Shown here piece after piece: positions 23,701-38,700 of a DNA stretch of 64,000 nt. Origin of the DNA: Phorcus lineatus (taxonomy: Eukaryota; Mollusca; Gastropoda; Trochida; Trochidae). The notes below the pieces were generated by a model that saw nothing but the letters and a program-made list of their open reading frames with translations, ran no database searches and was not told the DNA's origin. How positions within the stretch are numbered: the stretch's first letter is position 1; every line of letters begins with the position of its first letter. The position numbers and the translations under genes are program-made. The stretch covers positions 1,364,001 to 1,428,000 of the forward strand of contig OV121090.1 of the NCBI GenBank assembly GCA_921293015.1, written 5' to 3'.

Positions 23701-26700
23701 CATCTCATGTCTGTTTTGGATTTATTTATGACATAACAATAAAATCTCTTTACAAAGACATGATCGCCTTCAAAGAGTGCCTATAGTGAGAACTAAACGC
23801 AGAGCAATTAAGATATCTCGTTTCATGTGAGTTGTTAAAAGTTAATTTTACTGCTAGAAGTGAAGCTTGGGTAAGAATGTTAACTGAGGGTTTATTTAGA
23901 AATGTGATTTTTCAATCATTAACTTCGACCTTAGAAGTGTAGGATTGGTTTCAAGACAATCTAATTAAAATGAAATCATTGCTTTACACCCTACTTATAT
24001 TTTGTTGTCAATTATCTCTCACCTTTATCTCTCACCTTTATGTGACACAGTCCTGTAGAGATCTGTGTGCAATGGAAGTTATTATATTACCTAATCATGC
24101 TTAAAATTTCTGAAGGTAACTTGGAAGTTCAAGTATCGCATTTCTGAGTAACACGAGAGCATACTGTAACAGAAATTGCAACAGTTTCTGAAACATTGTA
24201 ATATCGCTGCATCCATGAACAAAAATAGTGAATTATCATGGCGAACCTGACACACAAAATCATTTGTCCTGTCACACAGATTATTTGTATGCTTTGCGAA
24301 TATTGATATATACATGGGGTAGCCAATTCTTTATTGATATCGCGAGCGTGCCCAAGGAAACTGGAAACTGATTGGTCGAGTAATAGTGGGCCTATCAACT
24401 GATTGGCTTTCAAATACGGCTTTGTATACTATCTGTCCAAAGATCATGTGGACACGGATATTGATGGGATTCTGACAATTCATAGATGAGTGATAGGTAA
24501 AAAGCCAGTTTTAAACCTGGGAACTAATCAATGATTTGATTTCAATTAGATTGGTTTTAATATCAATAAAGAGGTTTTATGATGGTTTTAGATTTTTTAA
24601 ACAATTGACTTTTCTGCTAGAGGTGAAGAAACATTGAGAAGGGCTTCAGCATTTAGTTTTAACTATTAACCCTTAAAATGCAGGGCCCGGAATATTCCGG
24701 GAGGAAATTAGCTTTGCCCACATGTCCTGCTAGCGAGATGCGAGTACCACACTTAACATTTGTGTTGGAAATGGAGGAACGGTGAAAATACTAACAGTCG
24801 AGTTGTTATTGTTTACATTTTGGAGAAAATGAACAAGAATTATTGGTGTGAGGTTAGATTTTGAAAAAAGCGCTTCAATAGATGTGTACAAATTTCACTA
24901 ACATGTATTTACAACCATTCAGTTAATGATTTTAATTTTCATTAATTTGGTGGTGTTGAATCATGCTTAAGAGTGTTAAGATGTTTCTTTTACAGTTTTG
25001 AAAATGTTGAAAATGTTTGAAGTATATATACCTTTTTTGTTTCATATGATAAATGTAAATTTGATTGAACATTTCATGATAAAAATACAGTTGGATATGA
25101 TGCCATTTTTTAAAAAGCTGTTTTTAAAGGTATTTTTGTTGAAACTTTGTGAAAAAATATGTGAATTATCTGAAGATTTAACCTTTGTACCTTCAAGTTG
25201 TTTTGAATATCAGTTCACGGTAACTAACAATATAATTCATTTGATGATTTGATTATCATTTCATTTTAACCCTAAAATTATGTTTGAAAATAAATTATTG
25301 TCATTTTTATTTTTGAAAGCGGCAGTTCTTCTTTGGTTCAATAGTTATTGGTACATTATATTGTCAAGATGTTAAAGCACTTTTATAAGTAAACCATTAA
25401 TTTAATGGAAATTATCTAGTTTGGACATCATAAGATAAGCCATAACAAGAAAATCTATAATATATATAATATTTTTTCAAAGCGTCATGAAGAGAACTAG
25501 TTTGATAATTTTTGCATTCTTTAGAAGTGTTAGGAGAATTTTTTAATTGGTAGTTACATGGTATTGAAAAAGATTATTTTTAAAATTTATTTTTAATATG
25601 TGTAATGTCCACTTTAGCAAAACAGAAGAGGACCTTTCAGTGAGGTATATATTTGACCAGTGGTCAGGAGCTAATATTGTGTTCCCATGTGTTGGTGACA
25701 GAAAATAACCCTGCCTTTCAATCATGGTGTAGTGTTGCCTTTTGTGGTTTATGAACTACGGTTAATGGATTTGGGGTTTTGGTTGATGTATTGACAACAG
25801 GCAAACTGATCGTTAATCTAATCAGCTAGAACTGTAATGTTTAAATGTATTCTTAAAAAGACACTCCATGTTTTTCATGACATATAGTATAGCATCGATA
25901 TAGACCTAAATAACTGATAAAATTTCAAAACATTTCATGTATTTATCCCCAAATGGTAAATAAATATTTACAAGTTACCATGATTAAAAAGCCCTATATA
26001 TGTGTTGAACCCGGAATCTCACGCCCAATTATCAATAATGTCAATAGTGAAATAACGTATCAAATATAAGAGCAGTTACTCTCCCTGCTTTAGATGAATT
26101 TCCAAAATTACGTTTGAGAGCTTCACTGTTTTCGATTGTAATCGCGACTTTATACCTTTGCATTGTCACTATACAAAAGTGATCAGCTTCGAAATGATAT
26201 TTTTCAGTAACAATCTTATCAATCAAATGATTGGCTAATTTGGGTCCATCAAGTCACGGAGTGTCTCTTTAAGCTTTATATGGTGGAAAGAATGTCATAT
26301 GAAATGGATAACACATTGTAAAATAATAAGAAAATAGATTTAACATTTATCTTTGAAGCGTCATATTTATATCTGGAGAGGTAATAAATTTGATGTTATG
26401 ATTAATATTCACAAATACCAAGAAACAGAAATGCCAAAAAGCAAAGGAGGTATTCCCCATGCCTGAAGTTTTAGCTAACTGAATAAAGTTTTGAATATAT
26501 GATATATGTAAACATAAAATGCGTGCCTGGTTTTGAGATTATCACCATCAGAACTTAAAATTTAACCATGAAATTTGAACATTTTAATTATATGCTAAGG
26601 GTTGTATTTAGATATAGGTAGTTGTAAATTTCCTTTGTCTAATCCCTTAATTGTAAGAATTCTAGATCTTGAAGCTTTTAGTGATAACCAACATGTGCTC

Positions 26701-29700
26701 CCTTTATGCTTGGCAGTGTATATATATAGATAGCTCAGTAATTCCCTGATGTTGTTTTCCTGAAAAAATATTATTGCTTTTAGACTAATTTGAAGACATT
26801 TTCATAAGTTTATGTTGTTGAGGGTTTGGTTTAGTAGTTTTTGGTTTGAAATATGTATGTTGATTATTTGCAATTTGTATGGATTTATTTTGGTGATGGT
26901 CTTTTTACATCATGTTTTCTTAGATCTAGGTTATGAAAAATAATGATGATAATTATATATTTATCATAGGTTTCAACTTTGAACATTTACAGCAGCTTCT
27001 ATTCCATGGCAGATTTGCGGTAAACATGCATGTAACAGTGCATGCATAAGATCACACCTGTACAAATTATACCACAGGTGATATTTACGAAGTGCTGCAT
27101 GTTTACAGAGACACTCAAATTGTTTACAATGGACACCTCATCACTATAATCTTAATGGACACTGTCGGAAAATTATTGAGACATTCTTCAGGATATGTGT
27201 TGTCACATTGCACTTTAGAAGTAATTAACCTATGCATGGAACGTACACAAATAACATGTACATTATGTAAGTTTATCTATTTCAACGCTCACATTGTCAA
27301 TAGTGAATGATTCAAAGAGCTTTCAATCAAGAGGGTTACACTAGCACTTATTTGAACGCTGATTATTTCACAATTCAATTTTTTGCTGGATCAACACAAA
27401 CTTGTTCAAAACATTAGATCTATAATTATGTTATAAAAGTGCCTCAAAATAGTTTTGTGATATTTAATTTTGTGAATTGTTAGTACAAATATCATGACAT
27501 TATTGTTAGTTTTTTTAGTTTTTAGTTACAAAGGATATATCAAATCTCTTAATTTTGTTTTTGAGAAAAGGAATACAGTTTCAATGGTCAATCAATGTGA
27601 AATGTCATAATATGAAAAATTTATTCCTAAGATGTGATGTGAATATTTTTAAATGGTAGGTTTTATTGTCATTAGAAAAATCAAAATTTTATTTTGTTAT
27701 GGTTGAGGTATTACATAACTATTTTCATGCATGTACCGGATGAATTGGCAAAAATATCTTTTTACTTGATTTTTCATCTTAAAAACTATGTCTTTTTTAC
27801 TAATTTACTATACCTATCTGAGTGTTTCACAAACAAATATGAACAAATTTATCCAAGTAATATTCACAAAACATGTATGTGAATATCTCTATTGATTTTG
27901 TTAGCTGACTGTTTTATAAAGCTTTTATATTATCTGTCCGTTAAAGTAATTAAACTAAAAATGGATTTAAAGATATTTCTTTAAAGCACTCAAAAGATAA
28001 GGTTTTAAAACTTTTATTTATTGCAAGGGGAGGTAACTGGTGTAGAAAGGGAGATAACTCTGATCTTCCCTTGTAGAGTGATGGTAAAGATGAAGAACCT
28101 GTTAAACGGAAACACCTGGCTATGGGAGAGGGGAAAGTTCATGAACAGGAGGTACCTCATTCAGGTCAGTTCAACTGTTTGGATTCATTCTGTCAAAAAT
28201 GTAAATTATCAGAGGTTATGTTATTTTAACCAGTGGCTGCAAGGATTGAGGGGGGGAAGGGGAGGAGGATTGTTCCCCCCTTGATCTACCATTGTAATCA
28301 AGAGCCCTTAGCCATTGGCCAAACCTGTGGCAAAGTTTATAATATTTCATAAATGAACTTGTAACTGTATTGTAACTGTTATTAAGCTATTATGGCTCAG
28401 GTAGTGTATCACATCAAATGTTTCTATTCCATTCCTAGTCCCCACGATCAAATCAATAGTTGTTAAAAGGTGGCAGTTGTTGCTTATTCCAGGAAATGTA
28501 CCAGAAGTTCCTCGACGGCGAGGACGTGTCACGCATCAAGAAGGAGGACGATCCGTTCTGGGAGCCGACAGAGGACGTTCTGATCGGTACTGCCAATGTG
28601 TTCCTTCAATCTCTGGCCTTCGGACTCGACTTTGACGACAAGGTTGTGATCACAGACTATAAGGCGCAGGAGGAAGGGTTCCTGTACGTCAACGTGACGC
28701 CGTGCACACAGGCGGGGAAAGCTCTTGATGAAGAATACTTTGTGGAGTCACCATCAGAGCTTCTTGGCAAACCGTATCATTTTAAGGTGAGGGCTTGATT
28801 GACATTAAAGAAACATTTGCTGTTGTCTGCAGTTTTGTCCAAGGATAGCTTAACAAAATCTCCCTCTAACAGTAAATATTTATAGAAGATGTGGTGTGTC
28901 TTTTCAACAAATGTTGATTTATTAAGCATGACAAAATAACATGTCATTTTTTGAGTATTGGTCATCATCTTAAGATGCCTTGTTTAGGAAAACAATCAAT
29001 CACTCCTACACCAGGGTATTTGACATAAATAGGTGAAACTTCACTTTGTGTTCTTTGATCAAAACCAGAATTTCTTTTTGTCTTTAGCGATTTTTAAAAT
29101 CCTAATCTTCTGATAACTTTTTTTTGTTTTCTTTTCCTGAAGGTGACAGTAAGAAGTGCAGACATTCACAAACCGCGGTTCTCTCGAGGAATCCACGTCA
29201 AATATAAGGACTATAAAGGAAACTTTGTGGAGACGCAGGTCGTGAAAGGATCACTTCAACCAGAGTTCAAACACTCAAAGATCATTTCCTTCTCGGCTGT
29301 TACCGATGAACATCTGCAATTCTTCGAGAAGGGGAACATTGCGTTCCTCGTGTACGGTGTCCAAGAGGACACAACTCCGGATGCAAGACTTCTGAAACTG
29401 TCTACGAGAGTACGTGGAATTTATAGACGTTTGTAGAGTCAGAAAGGGAAAAACCAGTCCATGTATTCAGAATGAAAATTCTGAAAGAGGCTTTCTTCAA
29501 CACTTTGTTACAAATTGAAATAAGGCCTTACTTCCCTTTCTGCTGCATTGCATGATTTGGTTTTGTAGTTACAACAATGGACTTTGGACCATGGATTTGC
29601 CTCATATTCGTCATTGATAAGAAGCCAATGAAATTTGTCAAAGTTCCTGATGAAAGGACCAATCATTTAAATAGAAAATCCTGAGAAGTCAGACAATCAG

Positions 29701-32700
29701 GGGATGTATTGTGTTAGTGGAAAACAAATACACTGCATAGATACTTTCAGGAGTACTGGGTCAAAACTATCTATCTCTAAAATGAAAGAATACCTTTTTT
29801 AAAGCAGATGAGTGAGAATTTTAGCAAATTTTTTCTGATGTAGTAGCTATTCCATCTTCGCCTGAAGTTTCCGCTATTATGGAGACGTGATTCTGAGTCA
29901 ATTGGCAATGCAGCTGCAAAATAATAATCTCAATATTTTTCTTCAAGATAGCATTTTTTAGAACATCATTCCCTCTTGCTTGCAGGAACTGCGACAAATG
30001 GAACAGATGGGTCACATGGCAGAGAACGGTAGGCGCGGAACTATCTTCAGTGCAGAGACATCTGCAGTCTCAGAACAGTCTCATCTCAAAACGGAGATTG
30101 TTTTGCTTCAAAGACGGTATGAGAGACTCGCACAGAAGGAAAAACGAATGCAGGTCAGTGGGTGTTTACAGTATATGTTGTGTTTGCCGGAATAGGTGAA
30201 TTTCTATTTGTTTGTAAAGTGGTAAATATTTCGAACAATTTGATTTCACTGTTCAAGAGGTATTCTAGACATTGTAAGTATAACTGTGATAAGACTCTTT
30301 GAATATACAACTTCTACATTATAGAGTAGCAATGTTTTCATGAAGAACTCTTGGAATGATCAAGTTTTTTGGATGATGATTGTTTTCTTCATTTGCAAGT
30401 TCCGTTGTTTACTTTCATAAATTGACATTCTTGTATTCAATCCATGACAATAGAAGGTCAACCAAAATGATTTTACGTTTGTGAATAAATCCTGGAATAA
30501 TTTCAGCAAGTGTGTGAGGAGTGGTCTAAAAAGAATCCCGAGGACCAATCATATGAACCCTTCTACCGCGCCGTCTCCGCAGTCGCACACAGCTCTGGGA
30601 CGAGGCTCAAAACACGCGTCCATCTTCTCAATCAGGTAGGGGAGGCTCATTTATTTTGATTTCTATTTCATGGTTGAATTTTATGGAAATAATGTTTCTC
30701 GAACATGTTAAAAATCTTATTTTGAAAATCATGAAATCTTATCAACTTCAAAGTGTATGACAATGTTGAAACAAAGGTTTGTAAGATATTAAGATATATA
30801 TATATGTATATATGGATACTTGTTGTTTCTTCCGAACAGTTTTAAATTAAAAAGAGATTTATTTGCATTGGTAAATTATAAGCAAAAATGATTTGTATTG
30901 TTTATGATATATTTTATTTGCTAAAATTGTGGTTAATAGTTTGTGCGGAGTAACTTTATACTTACTGATAATTGATAAATCGATAAAAGGCAAATAAAGC
31001 CAGGTTATTGATTTTTATATTTTGAAGTTGATTGAAATTTGCATTTTAGATTTAAAATTTTTGATTATATACATACTTCACACATTTATAAGTGATTGTT
31101 TTTAAGCAAATCAAGTTCGATTTGTATCATGCATGACTAAACATATTTTTTCAGGTTATTTGGTGTTTTGTCAATACATATGACAGAAGTATTTGTATCA
31201 TGTATATGTTGTCCTATGAAAGCGTGATGCTTGAACTCAATGTATGATCAGAGTTGCTTCCCTTTGCTATGTGACTTATCTCCGTTGCAGCTGTTTCGAT
31301 TACAGAATGGAAAATCAGAAAATTCTATAAGTGAAGAAAACGTAATTATATGTTACCACCACGATTTATTAATATTAATATTATCACGCATAATTTATGT
31401 ATTGGAATGCTCATAATTTGGTACTTAACCCAAAACTACAAGATGTTTGTCTGTGTGTATTTATTACACAGAATATCTGCCTGCACCAATTACTAACAAA
31501 CTTGTTCAAAAAGTTTTAATTTCTAATAGAATAGCATTATGATAATGATAATAATAGCATGCAAGCTTTTAATTTTCCATGTGAAACATGCGCAAAGGGC
31601 ATTATGAACTAATTAGTTAATTAGTCGATGAAGACGGAAATTAGTACTTAAATTAACTTATCATTTCGCCATTGTAGAATTTTAAATAACATTTGATTAG
31701 TTATAAAGTTTCGTCAAATCCTAAAACTTTTCATGCATTTTGCAACAGACATTCACATAAATATCAGAAAGGATGGTGAAAAGTGATAAGTCATGTTTAA
31801 AGACTTTTGCATATTGTGTTCATGAAATGTGATCCAAAATAAATATTGCTTTCATTTCATTACGAAACTCATTTTACTGAACCAAAATAATGACTTGCTA
31901 ATTAAAAAATTATTGATAGGGGAAGTAAATTATTTCATACTTAGTTATAGATTGTAAAAGATCTCTAACATCCTAGTATTATATTTTATTATCATTTTAA
32001 TGATTATAAATCTAAGTAATAAAACTGTATTACAGATGTTATATATATTAATACTAATGATATATATGTATATATATATATCTACTAAACAGCAGATTTA
32101 TACTAAAACATACAAATATTTAGACATCCTTAAAGAAACTAAGTTGTTCACCCACCCTTGTAAAAATCACATTTAAGTCTGAAAAAACATAACACAAGAA
32201 CTAAATACGCAACAACAAAATGCTTTGGTACTTGTTTGTCCACCATTTTTCTTAGTCATTATCATAAAAAGCCGTTGTCAGAGTGTCAGGCATTCTCTCC
32301 CAATTGAGCTAGCTTCGCATAAATTCCTATACAACCTCCGTCTTAATACGAAGGTTTCTCGCCCTACTGGCGCGATATTCCAACTTAAACTACCTGGATA
32401 TATTTCAGCCAATGAAAACAACGAATGCATGAATCACATATTTGTTGACACACAGGCATATGCAATGATGCAGTCGGAAAATGAGGCGTATGTGTTCTGT
32501 AAAGAAGACTCAAAGTGCAAGGTGCATATTCGAATAAAGGTGTGCATGTGGAAAGCTTAAGGACTTTAGACGATTTAAATTATATCTTTTGAAACGGCGT
32601 CGCTGATTGCACAACTAACTTTGATAGCATCCAATCAGATTTCTACATTTCGTGCTCAAGAAACCTTCGTATTAGGACAAAGGTAGTATAGGAATATATG

Positions 32701-35700
32701 GCGGAGCTCCCTCTGTTGGGAGAGAATGAGTGTCAGGAGGCAGATAACATAATCCTCGATTCCTTACAGGTCCTTCAGGCTCAGAGATATGTGCGTGAAA
32801 AGCACAAGGTTGATAAACAAAACGTGAGGACTTTGTCAAACTAAAAGAATTTTTTCAAGGCGGCTTGCTAACCCTTCCTCTGCATGTAATTGTCCATCCC
32901 GGCAGGTGCTTGTTAGCTGTTCATGAAAATAACACTTTTTCTTGACCAAATGTGTTACAAGAACCTATCTTGAAATAACGAACTAAAGTATGAACATTTA
33001 AAACTTTTTACTTTTCACAAACTCAAAAATAAAGTTTTAAAATATACCGTAGCCTGTCTGAAAAAGTATACAGAAATACAAAAAACCTCAAAAATATGAA
33101 CATTCTGGACATAACATATTCTGAGCATTGACCCTATTTTTCAATTTAAATTTGCCTGGTATGTTATTCTTCTTTTATAAATTTGTCCCAATACCCTTAG
33201 ATTCATGAACAGTTACAAGCATTTTAACCCCTGCTTTTTGTCGTAGACTTGAAAATGGCGCTTTTTTCCCTTGAAGGTATCTTTATGGCGCATGATTATG
33301 ATATGAATTACAACTGTTGACCAGAGGGAGGTTGTATATATATATGTGTCAAACAGTTCATCTTTCCAGTGAAATTGTCGAGTACAGATACCTTCAACTA
33401 TTACTGCTTTGATGAATAGAAGTGCAATCCTCTATAGTATGGCTTAAAGTGCATTTTTTGTCGTCAAAATCGTTCATCCAAATTCTAAGATGGCAGAAAT
33501 AAATTTTCCAAATAACTTTTAAAAAGTCAATTGAATAATTTAAAAACTAATTTCTTCCATCTTAGAAAATCTTTTTTTCAGGCTACACGCATACATTGTT
33601 GCTGAATCAAAGAATTTTATGAACATGTCTGTAGAATCTAATGACGCTCTCAAAGGGTAACAGGAGTTATCACCCTTTTGCAAAGTTATCTCCCTTTGCT
33701 CTCACCAGGTTTCAGAGGAGAAAGATGAGGATATTATTAGCTTGTATGTATTTGGGGAAGAGGAGACAACTCTTGCTGACGCTGCTGATCAGAACGGTAT
33801 CGTGGAATACGATAAGGTGGCCAAACATCACTTTGACTATGATAAGCCAGAGTTGCCAGGAGACAATGTAAGCTTTCTGATCCCGAACTAAGGCCCAACC
33901 ACAAACCTCCTTGTCTGGACCTCTGCACCAAGTTGACCTTCATTTGACCTTTGTTTGTGTGTTCTTGTATTTTGTTGGAAGTGGTCCTTGGAGTTTTGTT
34001 TTTCAGTTTTGCATGTTCATTTTCTTTAAATATAGGTGTTTTTTTCTGGGTTTTTTGTGCATGATATTTATTTTGTTGGATTGTTCAATGCTTTTTGGGA
34101 CCAGGTGACCTTCACCCTTGATGATCTTGAACTCTAAGTTTGACCTCGGAACCCAATCCTTTTCAAATTGGCCTCTGTTCATATATGGCCTCTCCAAAAC
34201 ATTTCCATTTCCCTACATCTGGTGTATATCTATGAATATTAGTCATTGTAATTGACACATTGTTATAAGTTTGAATAATTTGTTTTAAAAAATTCATGAT
34301 TGAATTTTACACTACGAATTAGTGTTTTAGGTAAGTGCCTTTTTGAAATTCTTCACAACTCATTTGACAAAAGTACACAATTATTGAAATATCAAAGTTA
34401 ATGTATATCAATATCAGTCAATTTAAAGTGCTTTTTAAATCTATTTATGTTTTAAAAAAACTATTACCATATGTGCATGTATGAAAATAATAAATCCTGC
34501 TTTTCTCACCGCTACCTCATCAATACTTTCATATTTCCCTATTTTGATATGAGTATACTGCTTCCCTTTTGTTCCAAATGCACGTAGGTTGTAGAATAAA
34601 AAGACGGTAAACATTGGATAATTGATACCTTATTAATAGTCTTTAATGAATTTGTTTTGGAAAGTATTTGTTTGAAATATCTGTCCTAAGCAAATTTGCA
34701 CTTAATCTCCTTTGTGCCGAGGTGAACCTTAAGCCCCTACAATGCAGTAGATCTCTTAAGAGAGCTTTGTGCATGGAGGCCCTGACCTTATGTACCTGTG
34801 AATCAAACTGTTACACGATAATTGTGTATCTTGGAAATGTTTATTCTGTGGCAAAATCATATACTTTAATAGGTATTTTTGCAAATGGTTGAATCTTTGC
34901 CCAAGTCGGGCTAGACAAAAGTTCGCTCATTAGATTCATGGCGATTGGTTGATCAGACAAATCTTACGAGTTCCATCTTTGGTATTTTTTTCATTAATTT
35001 TTCATCTTTCAATCATGACTTGAAGATACTATTATTCATCAGGCAGAAAAATGTATTTTCCCAGGTATATATTAATGATTTTTTTTCAATATCTATCAAG
35101 CCATGCAGATAATTACAATAATCAAGCAAAACGTTTTTCTTTCTAAGGTCATTTTTTAGTGAGTGATGTTCATGATGGATAATAATATAGATAAATAATA
35201 ATATTCATGTTGAATATGTATTATGGTAAATTAATCAAATGAATTTGATATTTAATCCAAAAATAGAAATTTGGGATGGTTATAATTTTATTTATATATT
35301 TCATTTTTATTTATTTCATAAGCGTGAATCAATATATGAATTATTAAACTTTCAAAATTTACATCTAGACCACCCACTTTTGTCCTTTTGAATTATTAAA
35401 CTTTCAAAATTTACATCTAGACCACCCACTTTTGTCCATCATATTAAATTTATGTTTTTATGTTTCTGCGGCAGTTTACACAGTCCCAGAGTTTCGATAC
35501 CGATTCTCTCGGATCCGTAGACCTTGAGCCTTACATGAAACCCACCGCTTCAGTTAGGAAAAATAAGACTTACGATAACAATAACGTCATCATTGACTAT
35601 CAACAACCCCGCAAGAGGCGAAATCAAGTGAGTCGTAATTATCATTTCCTGTTGGTCATGTGACCATTTTTTAAGTTTGAATCCCAACATTGCTGTTGTT

Positions 35701-38700
35701 TACGAACTTAGAATCTTTTCTGTCTATTTTTACACTACCCAACATATTTGATAGCAGAATATGAATTTTCAAAACTCATTAAAATGATACAATAAGAAAG
35801 AATATAATTTTATTAAAAGAGAGTTTGAAATGACAAAATCTGAGTGTTGAAGCTGTATGTAAATTTAGATAATTTAAAATAATGTACAATTTGACATATT
35901 TGTGCTTATAACAGTTTGACAAAATCAACTTATTTATGATCTGTCAAAAATAATTATCATGAAAAATGGTCTTCTGATAATCAGGTTTTTAAGTATGCAA
36001 TATTGAATGAAATTGAGTAATAGTTGGCTTACAATTTGGAAAATCTTTTGAAAATGTCCCAAAAAATTATTTTTTTTGACTCTTGCACCAAAAAAAACCC
36101 TTTCTTTCCTAATTGTCATTTATTTGTTTGCATCACCAAATCATTTTAAGTCAATCATTTTCTTTTCTTCTTACATTCGTTTCAAATTCTGGAGTTCCGG
36201 GGTCAGGAATATTTTGATAAATCACATGAAGATAATACTTTTTCTCATCAAAACACTGCTCATTTCTCATAAAATTTCATAAATTCCATCTGGTTTACAC
36301 AACAGTTAGTTTCTATGGCTTTAACTTGTCAATATGTGTTAAATGTTGTTCTCGATGGTTATTAGGTGTTGTTAGTGTTTTTGAAATTTGGTTCTTGAAG
36401 TTTTTGTTTAGAAATGTGCTTGTCTGTTGTTTGCAGTAGTTTGAAGGTAATTTCTGCATGTTGTTAAATATTAATGTTTTATTGGTTATAAGGTAATTAT
36501 TTTCTGGTAGTTTGGTACTCATAATGGACTCATTGTCATTTCTTATTAGAATAATTGTGTTGGACTTTGAATGTTCTTCACCAGACACTAGGACTAATTC
36601 TGTCGCTATCTCCGCCATGACTCGATGCATGGTGTTTCCTTTCCATTTTCAACTCCTTGAGGAGAATACAATAATGGCATTGTCACCAATGCTTCTGAAC
36701 AGCAGTCCAAAATATTATATCATGATTCCTAATTGCTCATATCACAAAACTTGTCAAAAAAGTCAAAATCTCGGAAAAGGCTTGTGAGGACGAAACCAAT
36801 GAAAACAGGACAGACCATTAAACCCAAACAGCAGAATGGGTTGTGATCGACGTATAAATGGATGACATATTTGATAAAGTGTTCAGAATGTTGAGTGTGA
36901 TTTGAATCTTTCTGATTTAATTCTCTCCTCCTGGGGACCATAAACTGTATTAATGAGTGAAGAGTGTCCTCAACCATCAGATCTCTCTGTCACATGCAGA
37001 AATCCTGCATAGATTCAATATCTTCATTTTGTTTAATAATAACAGTAAACAACCTGAAACTAAATAATTTGTCTATAATAAAAATGTTGAATAACAAATT
37101 AAAATTTTGCCCTGAAGTTGAAAATGCATTTCCGCATAAGAATATAATTTTTTAGTAAAAATAAAATTAAATAAAACTTTCACTACCCAGGGTTTTCTTC
37201 CTGCATAAACAAATAATGAGATAAAAGATAAGTTTGTGCATTATGATCATCTCTGTTACGGCGAACATTCAGATAAGTATGTGCACAGACCAGCAGACTG
37301 TTTGATGTACAGACAAGGCATCCTGTCTCAGGGTAAGACGTATACGCCAACGATCCACTCTCATACCCTGGGTCACAACCCCACTCAACCCTGCGGGCTG
37401 TGACCTATGACCTTTAAACTATCTTCAAATAGACAACCAATGATATCCTGCGCTCATTGTTTTGGATCACCCTGGAAAGCAAACAGATCTCTTGAATCAA
37501 GTTAATCATAGTTAACTGCAGCTTCTTTGATGAAATGTGAATATCATGTCTGGTTAAATGTGCATGATCGTCAGAAATAAAGCGAACAAATTTTTAAACT
37601 GGACTCGGACAGGATTACCATCGTCACAGCGATCGCATCTGATCTGTGATTGACTAATTGTTATCGCTAACCATTGTGATAAGACTATTTGATTGGCTGG
37701 ACCTTATGTCACAGCGTGAAGGGTTAAGCACAGTTCTAACCTAGGGTGTGAGAGCAAACAGTGTACCCTGGGAGAGGCTGCCAACAAGAAAGATAAAAAT
37801 TTACGTTTAATGATTTATTTACGATCATCTCTGCCACCATTCAGCGACTCAAGGAAGGGAGAGGTGCATCCAAGACAACTTCTCGTCGACCAAATCTGTT
37901 CCGACCAAAATCAACCCCAAATTATTCCAATACTGATGTAAGATAGTGAGGATTTTTCACCGAGAGGACTAATTGTGTGAAAACAATGTCCTAATAATTA
38001 AAATCTCTTGAATATACAAGTAACAATAATTTCAAAGCTGATCTCTTAACAATTGAAATTAATTGGATAACAATGTTGTTTTGATCGCTTCAACTGAAGA
38101 GTCTTATACGAAATAATTTTGAGTGAGTGACTCGAGTGAGCATATTGTAACAATTTTGATGTGACTGATAATTATTAATAACACATAATTATTTAACTTT
38201 TTATTAACAGTATTAAGACTTTCAACATTGCTGTGACATCTTAAGCAATTGAAATGTCCTGAAAATGACTTCAGTCACATTTTTGCATAACACAACCATG
38301 CTATTGTTACAAGTGTTAAATATATAGCGTTTTCATTAACCGCTGTGTGTGAAATAGTGGTCATATCCATCTTGTTACCAATACTAAACGATGGTAACCA
38401 TAGTTACCTTGTGTACACGGTTACCTTGGTTTTTGTTTCCATGACTACCACATTCATGTCCAAGGCGCACCTTACTGCTGTCATTCAGTTCGATGACATT
38501 GGCATCAGAATGACATCAAAGCTCTTGAAACGTCGTTGACATCAATATTTCATTACAACCAATCATTGAGCATCCCTCTTACCATTATTGAAGAATTAAG
38601 ATCATGTATCATGGCCATGCTATACTCACGTAGTGGGTTTACCTTAAATTTTGTTGTTGAGAAAGCACTCAGAAAGCACTTAAATTTAACAAATCTTTCT

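Larger units (their letters stand above)
19563..28076 (+). other. 8.5-kb kinesin intron
   Basis: The largest intron, between the exon ending K-G-T and the exon beginning V-M-V-K-M. It contains a SINE, a foldback element, a long CT/GT microsatellite, a TTAA MITE and an 87-nt hairpin, each listed separately. The remaining stretches are AT-rich with no recognisable exon. Confidence 0.75.
30636..33708 (+). other. 3.07-kb kinesin intron
   Basis: Contains short AT repeats near 30797-30815 and 32040-32085, a candidate 51-nt cassette exon (31291-31341) and a MULE-like element (32282-32737). The rest is AT-rich and featureless. Confidence 0.65.

Noticed and set aside
22896..23786. Open frames of 296, 260 and 159 codons on the + strand
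   Set aside because: They consist of Ser/Leu/Cys/Val low-complexity peptide from the CT/GT microsatellite and are open in all three frames.
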